Of a stretch of DNA of 64,000 nt, positions 56,662 to 64,000 are shown one piece after another. The translations under genes were made by a program, and so were the position numbers. Source of the DNA: Chlorella sorokiniana (taxonomy: Eukaryota; Chlorophyta; Trebouxiophyceae; Chlorellales; Chlorellaceae); assembly GCA_025917655.1 (NCBI GenBank), contig CP084619.1, forward strand, positions 2,275,001-2,339,000, read 5' to 3'. The notes beneath the pieces were generated by a model. The model had not been told where the DNA came from. It worked only from the letters and a program-made list of their open reading frames with translations, and made no database searches. Every line of letters starts with the position of its first letter. Position 1 is the stretch's first letter.

Positions 56662-56839
56662 ACTGTTGCTTTACATATCAACTTCTATGGCTTGAAACCC
56701 GTCCTATCTGCCAAAGAACGCTTCACGAGGGCAGTGGCAGGGTTCAGCTCGCCGCTCAGGGAGACTGACTGGGTTTGAGGTGGCGTGCCAGCAACACACC
56801 TATGGCCTGTCCGAACAGCCGCCGGATTATGAACACGAT

Positions 56840-58118
56840 ATGGAGCCTGTCGTGCCCAGCTGGGGCGACTTGCCCGCCGAGCTGTGGCTCCGCTTTCTCG
56901 CAAACCTGCCCCTGGAGGACGTCTGCCGGGCACAAAGGGTGTGTAAGCGACTGAAAGACCTGGTGAACGACGCCCAACCGCTCTGGCGAGAGCTGTACAG
57001 GGCCACCTTTGGCGCGGTGGCAAGCAGCGGCGATGCTGAGGAGCAGCAGCAGGGCAGGCAGGCAGGCGGAGGAGGCCTGCCCAGGAGAGATGGAGGGCGC
57101 TCAGAACAAAGGAGCGGCAGTCAGGGCGAAGAGGAGGGTCAGCGGCAGCAGCCTGGCAGCAGCAGCGGCGCCACCAATTGTCGAGCAGGGACGGCGGCGG
57201 CGGCCCAGGCGGCCCTCTCTGGCACCAAACGACAGCGAGCGCGCGGCCGCGCCAGTCTGCTTCCCTGGCACCCCTGCAGGAAGCGCGCGTGCTCCACCTG
57301 CTGAAGCCCCACCTGCCCTGGATGGGGCGGCAATAGACTGGCGAGCAAGGTTCAAGAGCAGGTGTGGCGAGCACAGCATCCCCAACTCTGGCACGCTGGC
57401 ATGCCAACCAGCGGTAGGGTTGACACATCACCCCCAAAGCCGCCTCACTGATTGCTGCCGCCTGCCTGTTGCGCAGGTTTGCGGAGGAGGCGCGGCGGCA
57501 GCGGCGCATGCGGCAGGCAAGGAGGCTGAGGGCTGAGGGCAGGCTGCAGCTGCTGCGCCGGGAGGCCCACCAGCTGGCGGCGGCCCTGCGACGGGAGCAG
57601 CGCCAGCTGCCGCTGCTGCGAGAGGAGCTGGCGGCGGCGCAGCGGGCCAGGTGGGAGCAGCAGGCCGGGATGGCTGTGTGAGCTGAGGCGAGGCTGCCGC
57701 CAACAGCTCGGCGGGGCTTGCCCTGTGCGTGAGAGCCCCTTCCGTCGCCCCCTTGCCCGCTTGTTGCAGGGAGCAGGCCTCCGCCGCCAGGCTGGCCCAG
57801 GTGTACTGGCAGCCGCAGGCGGTGCAGCAGGCGCACGGCGCGGGGTGGCCACCCAGCAGCTGCCGCTGGACGTGAGCCACAGCAGCCGCGCTGGCTGCGC
57901 CGCTGGCTGGCCTCGTGTTGCCTGCAAGCCGTACCATTGCCTGTCGCGACAGCGCGTGCGCTGGCTGGCCCTGATCGCAGGCGGCGGCGCGCGAGGAGGG
58001 CGCCAGGCAGCGGCTGGCGGTGGCGGAGTTGGAGGCGCGCAAGCTGGCGGCGGCCCTGCACGCCAGGCAGGCGCGGGCTGAGGAGGCTGCGCGCAAGCTG
58101 GCTGCGCTCCAGCCGTGA
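56840..58118 (+). CDS. F-box protein with coiled-coil C-terminus
   Basis: Probable substrate adaptor of an SCF (SKP1-cullin1-F-box) ubiquitin ligase. Start ATG 56840 (MEPVVPSWGDLPAELWLRFL) leads straight into an F-box: DLPAELWLRFLANLPLEDVC then RAQRVCKRLKDLVNDAQPLW and RELYRATFG, with the usual Leu-Pro, Val-Cys-Lys and Trp positions. A long Gly/Gln/Ser-rich linker follows, then IDWRARFKSR. From 57479 comes an Arg/Glu/Leu-rich coiled coil (ARRLRAEGRLQLLRREAHQL), continued in the last exons (LAVAELEARKLAAALHARQA) to the stop at 58118. No WD40, LRR or Kelch repeats were seen, so target recognition would rest on the coiled coil. The start lies 179 bp past the glycosyltransferase stop on the same strand. 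The frame in the exon around 57770-57870 is uncertain. Confidence 0.82.
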
Positions 58119-58233
58119 GCGCGGCGAAGCACGCCTGAGGCTGGGGCACCGGCTCTGGCTGGGGCTCGTTCACTCTGCGCCAACCCCCATCCCGCATGTT
58201 TGCTCGCCCTCAATGCCACGCCGGGTTTCATAG

Positions 58234-58238
58234 TGTAA
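58234..58238 (+). promoter_or_regulatory. Probable TGTAA polyadenylation signal
   Basis: TGTAA 115 nt past the F-box gene stop. Confidence 0.5.
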
Positions 58239-58401
58239 GCGGTGCACGCCGCCGTTGCGGGGCGGCACCAAGGAGTGCGGTGCAGTCGGGAGGTACAGTT
58301 GGTAAGAGCAGTGTGCAGTGCTGGTCAGGGCAGGCGGGGTCTGGAGAGGAGGTGCAAGGGCTGCGGATGGTGGGCAGTATTGGGGGCAGCAGCCGGGCAC
58401 T

Positions 58402-60936
58402 TCATGTGAAAGCACGGGTGCACAGGCAGGATTGCACAAGGGCGCTTGCAGCCGCAGCCAGGGCCCTTTCCGGGGAGAGGGGAGCGGGGGCGCTGCCCGT
58501 GCGGCGTGCGCTGCTGGTATGGGGGCCCTGGAGCCGCGGAGGTGCATGCAAAGGGGCGGTCAGCTGCCCGCCTGTACCCGCAGCGGCGACAGCCGCCGAG
58601 CGCCCAGCTTGGCTGCCGCGCCCGCCAGCACAGCCTCTGTCGGCGCGGGCGGCGGGCGCGTGCGGCGCGGCCACGGCTTCCTGAGAGCTGCTGCTGCGAA
58701 CGCCGCTCCTGGCCGCCGCCGCCTCCACCTCGCGCAGCGCCTCGGCGGCGGCTTCGGCCGCTCTGCTGCCGCGCAGCGAGCGGTCGTGGTGCATGCTGCG
58801 GGCGCGGTGCTCCCGCTTCACCGACCGGATGCACTCGTTGAGCTGGTCGTAGACGGGCTGGAACTCGGGGGCGGTGCCACGCGGCACGCCAGCACCTCCT
58901 GCGCGGCGACAGGGCCGGTTACGCAGGCGGCGGGACGTGAGAGGGCGGGTGCGCCAGGTGCGGAGCGAGCGTACGCGCTGCTGGCTGGCTTGGGTGGTTT
59001 TGGAAGGTGGTCGCTGTCCCCCTCCACCCCACCCAACCCCGGCGGCACACTTGTCCCGGGAAACAGGCCGCGAGACACGAGCCATTGCCCGCCTGCCAGC
59101 CCCACCTGAATGTCCACCCCTTCTCCATACACCGCACGGTTGGCCTCCTCATCAGGGCAGAAGTAGCCGCCTGCGGGGGTTAAAGAGGGGGAGGGGGAGG
59201 GGGAGGCGCACGCACGCAGGCGCAGCCTTGCCAAGATGCTCGAGTGATCGAGTGCATAGGCAGGCGGCAGGCATGGCCTGGCCTGGCGGCCTGCGCTGCA
59301 GCGCTGCCCTGCCAGAGTTTGCCCTACCGCAGCTGCTCTGCAGAGCCGTCCTCCCGCTGTCTCCCGCATACTGACACCCGCACACCTGCACATAAAACCA
59401 CCCGCCCCTTCCCCCACCACCCAGCCCTTGGCGCCCCATGCACGCGTGCCCACCGTTTGCCGACACATCCAGGATGCAGGCCTCCAGCAGGTAGTAGCGC
59501 GCCTGCATGCCCCCGCTCCTGTCCGTTTGCACCTGTGGGGGCAAGAGAGGGTGCGCTGTGCTGTGTGTATGACGTGGCTGGGTGGATGGGTTTGTTCTTT
59601 GTTTCTTGGCGGTGGTGGGTGGGTGGGTGTGGGGAAAGGGGGGCGGCCTGGCATGGAAGCTGGGAAGCGGGGACGGCCCAAGGCCCATGCAGAGGGCAAC
59701 ACGGGCTGGCAGCGGCAGTGTGTGTGATGCGCGGGCGGCGGCCGTGGCGCCTGCCTGTGTGGCTGCGCCCGCCGATGAGGTGCGCAGGGCACGGACGCGG
59801 GAGCCGTTCATGTCCACGGCAAAGGTGCAGTTGAGGGCGGTGTTGTGGTGGGGTCGCAGCACCGAGCTCAGCCCCTTGTCGTTCATCAGCGCCAGGCAGA
59901 TGCGCATGTTGAGGAAGCCTGGGGGGCAGGCGCGGGGAAACACGGGGCCAGTCAAGTGGGAGTGGGGGGACGATCTTTGTCGCGAAAAAATGCTCGAGAA
60001 ATCGGACGGTCCCTGACAGTCTGCCAAGGCGCGCTGGCATCGCAAGGCAGGGCGCTGCTGCGCCGGCGGCTGTGGGTGGCAGCCTGCTGGACGCCCGGCT
60101 GCGGCGCCCTCCTTGCGCTGGCCGCTGCTGCCAGTCGGGCCCTGCCCCCGCATCGCAGCCGCCGCTTCGCTGCTCATCTGCGTGTCGCACCGCCTCACCC
60201 AGGGTGAGCCCTGCGCCGTAGGTCTTGCCCCGCAGGAAGACGGGGCCCGACCAGGCGCTGGAGCCGTCACTCTGCGCTTTCTTCCACAGCAGCACCACAC
60301 GCTCGCTGCACACCGACACCAGCGCCCCCTTCTTGCGCCGTAGGATGAAGGCAAGGCCCTGCCGGGGGCGAGGACACAAGCAGGGCCAGGGGTGACCCGC
60401 CGTGAGAGGGAGTGAGGGGCTGGGCGGGGTGATGCCCGCGAGGGGAACGAGCGGCGGCGCAGCGACGTAGCTGCTGCTGCCTGCGTGCCTCGCCCTTTGT
60501 CATCATGTTCCATCAAAGCAGGACCCTCCTGCTACTGCGTCGCCGGCGCACCTGCGACTGGTGGATGGCGGTTTCGGCATCGCCGCCACGCGCACCACGT
60601 CCCGCCCCTCCCCGTCCACCCCCAGCACACTCGTGTCCGTCAGCTCAGCCAGGAACTCGGTCACAAACTCCACTGACCTCTGCAACACGCGCATCCCCTT
60701 CTCGGACCGCGCCTCTGCCTGCAAGCAGGGCAGGGGGACGGGCAGGGGGTGGTGCACAGTGGAGGCCAGCGGCAGCGCCGACGCCAGGTTAAGAGGGGCA
60801 GGCGCGGGGAGTCGGCAGCGCTGCACTTGGGTCCCTTCGACGATCAAGCTTATAGTGTGCGAGGCGACGGGGTGCAGGCAAGCAAAGGGCGGCAACGCAC
60901 CTCCCCCATCTCACGAGCAGCCTGCCCGCCGTTCAT
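58402..60936 (-). CDS. SYLF-domain lipid-binding protein
   Basis: SYLF (DUF500/Ysc84-type) proteins bind phosphoinositides and take part in membrane or actin-linked trafficking. Exon 1 is 60936-60901 (MNGGQAAREMGE), joining in phase to AEARSEKGMRVLQRSVEFVT. The SYLF core follows over several exons: GLAFILRRKKGALVSVCSER, WSGPVFLRGKTYGAGLTLG, FLNMRICLALMNDKGLSSVL, NCTFAVDMNGSRVRALRTSS, MQARYYLLEACILDVSANGG and YFCPDEEANRAVYGEGVDIQ, the last resembling the family's variable-loop/Asn-x-x-x-Tyr end block. The C-terminal part (FQPVYDQLNECIRSVKREHR, then an Ala/Arg-rich tail to 58402) is not conserved. A one-base break in the C5 run near 58868 separates EVLACRVAPPP from EFQPVYDQLN. It is convergent with the F-box gene. 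Family likely; cellular role inferred. Confidence 0.86.
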
Positions 60937-61305
60937 AACAGGCCTTACTAGATTTGAAAGAGCATGGTATCCGGAAATCACATGGTGCTTCCTGCGATGA
61001 TGTGCCGGGCGCCGAGCGCGCGCCCCCGCCCTGCTGGCGCCCATGTGAACCTTTTTGCAGAGTGCCCTCTGGAGCACCAGTTTCGGGGTCCCCAGCATGC
61101 TGTGCAAACATCATTTTTCAACCGTTCATGGCGAGTGACCCCTCTGTGCAGCCCTGAACTTCCTGCACGAACACAGACCTTGCACATTTACCCTTGCCCA
61201 GGGCAGCCAGCCAGAAGCCGTATGCGGCCGCCACAAGCATGTCAATGCTACGGAGAAATAATGAACAGATAAAACTGCAGAATTGATTTGATCAAATCAG
61301 GGTTT
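60937..61305. other. Spacer between two minus-strand genes
   Basis: A 369-bp spacer holding the lipase 3' region and the SYLF gene promoter. Stretches near 61250-61310 are AT-rich for this window. No gene seen. Confidence 0.4.
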
Positions 61306-64000
61306 CTACACAACATCAGCGGCCGCCCGCTCCATAAGCGGTGCGGTCGCCTGCGGCGGCTCAGCCTTTGGCAGCGTCCATCGGCTGGCTGCAGGCTGCG
61401 GCGCAGCCGCGGGTGCCCTGCTGCTGGCGCTGCGCGGCAGAGCGGAGGCCTGCGGCGACAGCTTGGCGCGCGTGAGGCCCGCAAGGACTGAAAAGCGACG
61501 GGTGGGCCTGGCAGGTGGTGCCGCCAGCCAGCCGCCATCTGCCAGGTGCTGGTCGCCGCCCGGCGTCGCCAGCCTTCCTGCCGCCGACCGTAGCCGCCGC
61601 AAGCGAGCAAGTGACTCGTGTCGCACGCCTGCAGTTGCCCGCAGCACTTGTTGGAGGTGCCTGGGTGTAGGAGGGGGAGGGGCCAGCACGGGACGTTTTG
61701 GGAAGAGCCAGCCCCTGGGGAGCTACTTCAGCCCTGGCTGGCTTGCGGCTGTTGCTTGCCACAGTCGCAGCCGCGGTGGCCGGCCTTTCCGTCCCGCCCG
61801 GCTCGCCTGCACCGCAGCAGCTCTGCGCATGCGCGCCGCCCGCCGTTGTGCTCCTTCTGCCGCTCAAACTGGCCGCGCACAAGTGCGCCCAGGCTGCGCG
61901 CGTAAGCTGTGAGCGGGTGCTGCTGCAGGGAGGTGGCAAAGCTTTCCAGGGCCGAGCGCTCCATGAAGGAGGGGCGCACCAGAAGGTCGCCAGACGGGGT
62001 GAGCATCACGCGGTGGGCGGCTCGCTTGTACAGGAACAGAAACTTGCCTAGAGGAGGAGGGGCCCGGGGGAGAGGCAGCGCAGGATGTGGAGCGAGGGTG
62101 AGGATAAAGGAGGGGCAGTGAGGCAGCAAGGGGGCAGGGTACACGTGAGGAAATGACAGAAGGGGAAGGCCACTTTGTAAGGGCCCTCCTGCCCCCTGAA
62201 TCCCCGCCGGTCCCCTGCTCCCTTCCCTCTACTCCCATCCACCCACCCCGCGTGTCACTGTGTCATCTGGGTGCACCACATCAAAAGAGTGCGGTACGGC
62301 GGCGGCGTACTCCCGCGCAAAGGCATGGTTGCCCGGCCGCGGCGTTGCAAACGTCAGCACCTCGAGCCGCGCCAGCGCGTCGGCGCCGCCGGCCAGCCCG
62401 CGTGCAGCGGCCAGCTCGGCGCACAGCGCACGCGCATCCAGCGCAGCCAGGCTGGCTAGAGCCCCTCCCAAGGAGTGGCCTGTCATGATCAGGCGCCAGG
62501 GTCGGCCGCCAGGAGGGGCGGCCGCTCCAGCAGGCGCCGCAGCTGGGCCAGCACCGCGGCGTTGAGCCCGCTGGAGAGCCATGTGGCCAGGAAGCCCCAG
62601 TGCACCATGGGCCGGCGGCACAGCCAGTAGGCCCCACGCACCGGCGGGTGCGGCGCACGCCACACCTGGGGGGTTGAGGGGGCGGGTGAGCGAGACACAA
62701 GGGGCCAGGCAAAGGCACCAGCTGGCGAGCCGCTGGCCACGCCGGCCGGCCATGCCGGCACACGCAGCAGCAGCCGGGGTATAACGGCAGGCAGCACCGC
62801 AGAGGGCAGAAACAGAAACCAAGCAGGCTGCAGGCCCCGTGTTCTTGGGGCCCGCCTTCGCCTGGCCCGCCCTCCTGGCCCTTGCCGCCCCCTCCTTCCC
62901 CAGCCCCACCTTCATGTTGGCCAGCATGTTGCGCAGCGAGACCGTCCCCGGAAGCAACAAACAATTGTGTCGCCGCCATCCGCCCAGCCCAGCACGCACT
63001 TGGCATCGTGGCCGGGGCCCCACAGCACGCAGCTGTGTGTCAGGCCGCACAGGGCCAGGGCCGTGCCCAGGCCCAGCTCCTGCCCAGCTGGCTCACACCT
63101 GCCGCAGCCGCTGCCACAGCCTCCCAGCGAGGCCGCTTCCCCACTCTCCGCCGCCGCGGCATCCGCCGCTGCTGGCGGTCGCTGCTCCGGCAGCCCCTCG
63201 CTCGCTCCGGAAGGGTTTGCTGGTGCTGCCGCGCTGTGGGCACTCCCACCGGCAGGTGGGGTGGCGGGCGTCGCTGGCAGATTCCCCTTGGCCTCCTCCA
63301 TCTGCGCCACGTCGTCGTCGTCGTCGTCGTTGGCGCCGCCGTGGTCGTCGTACACCACCCAGCACCAGCACAGCATCTTGAGCGCCGTCTCCACACAGAA
63401 CATGGGCTCCCGCCGCTGCCCCGGGCGCTGCGCCAGCTTGCGCGGCAGGTCGGCCTCCCGCCACGCAAAGTCTGCGGCAGGCGCGGAAAACCCCGGGGTG
63501 GGTGGCAGCGGCGAGGCGTGCGCGCTGCATGCTGCTCAAGCGGGCCTGGCGTCGCCCACGCTGGGCCCAACTCCGTGCAGCCCAGGTGCGTGGAGGGGGC
63601 GCACCCTGCAGCCAGGCGTGGAGCTCCAGCTGGCGGCGGTCGGGGTCGCTGGGCAGTACACACACACAGTTGACCAGCACCAGAGAGGTCATCACGATCT
63701 GGAGGGGAGAAGCAGCGGCAGGGGGCACCCCTGGGCAGCGTTGCAGCCCCCAAGCCCGGCCATCAGCCCCACCAGCCAGCGGCAGGCGAGCCGGGGGGGC
63801 GTTGTTGCCAGGCGCCGCCGCACCTCCATGGGCGTCAGGCCCAGCCAGGTGTCCATGTAGGAGGCGCAGGGCGCTGGTCCACCCACCACAGCAGCAGGTT
63901 GCACAGCACGAAGAAAGCGGCGGCCAGAAGGCGCGTCTGGAACTGCAAGGGACAACCGGTAGGGGCGGGGGGCACAGAGGGGTTAGGCCGGGCACTTGTT
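61306..64000 (-). CDS. Class 3 lipase with N-terminal membrane helices, 5' end outside window
   Basis: An alpha/beta-hydrolase of lipase class 3 (diacylglycerol lipase-like), probably hydrolysing membrane or storage acylglycerols. From the right edge: a membrane helix FQTRLLAAAFFVLCNLLLWW (about 63940), SYMDTWLGLTPME, a second helix VMTSLVLVNCVCVLPSD (about 63690), then AWREADLPRKLAQRPGQRRE, an acidic low-complexity insert with six Asp codons near 63320, and the catalytic part: CVLGWADGGDTIVCCFRGTV, the nucleophile elbow IMTGHSLGGALASL (about 62480), LTFATPRPGNHAFAREYA, and FDVVHPDDTVTRG carrying the likely Asp. After it come KFLFLYKRAAHRVMLTPSGD and a tail ending at 61306. A frame break lies near 63880 just after the first helix. 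The start codon and possibly more membrane helices lie beyond 64000. Confidence 0.88.

Overview
The window reads as nuclear DNA of a GC-rich green alga, most likely a trebouxiophyte of the Chlorella type. This is inferred from several signs. There are many short GT-AG introns of roughly 50-300 nt. Coding sequence is strongly G/C-biased, with Ala- and Gln-rich tracts. One gene encodes a plastid ferredoxin of the FdC2 class. The pentamer TGTAA, the chlorophyte polyadenylation signal, lies downstream of several stop codons. Housekeeping eukaryotic genes (GCN1, SmD2, FRA10AC1, STEEP1) exclude a prokaryote. I see no tRNA, rRNA, transposon, virus-derived gene, toxin gene or CRISPR array.

Layout. 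0-5 kb: two poorly supported hypothetical genes. 5.1-14.6 kb: a tight housekeeping block holding a DHRS12-like reductase (-), a COP9 signalosome subunit 9-like microprotein (+), a small polyQ-tailed protein (+), FRA10AC1 (+), a STEEP1-DUF167 protein (-), a small secreted protein (+) and ferredoxin FdC2 (-). 14.8-18.1 kb: a secreted lysyl-endopeptidase-like serine protease (+). 18.7-36.4 kb: one very large minus-strand gene for GCN1, sharing a 291-bp divergent promoter with SmD2 (+, 36.7 kb). 38-41 kb: two low-complexity hypothetical genes.

41.4-56.7 kb is the most interesting stretch. It has a secreted chitin-deacetylase-like protein that has lost its metal ligands, a small plastid membrane protein, an aminoadipate/kynurenine-type aminotransferase, a GH114 (polygalactosaminidase-type) hydrolase, and a membrane-anchored fusion of a GT4 glycosyltransferase with a DUF5672 domain. 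Deacetylase-like protein, GH114 and GT4 together recall the fungal galactosaminogalactan locus. This is a hypothesis only, because the deacetylase looks inactive and unrelated genes interrupt the set. 56.8-64 kb: an F-box protein (+), a SYLF lipid-binding protein (-) and a membrane-anchored class 3 lipase (-) running off the right edge.

A caution for all gene models: at about twenty places a conserved protein continues in another frame after one added or lost base, mostly in C or G runs. This looks like consensus error in a draft assembly. CDS coordinates below are outer limits from start to stop including introns, and many models cannot be translated straight through without correcting these sites.
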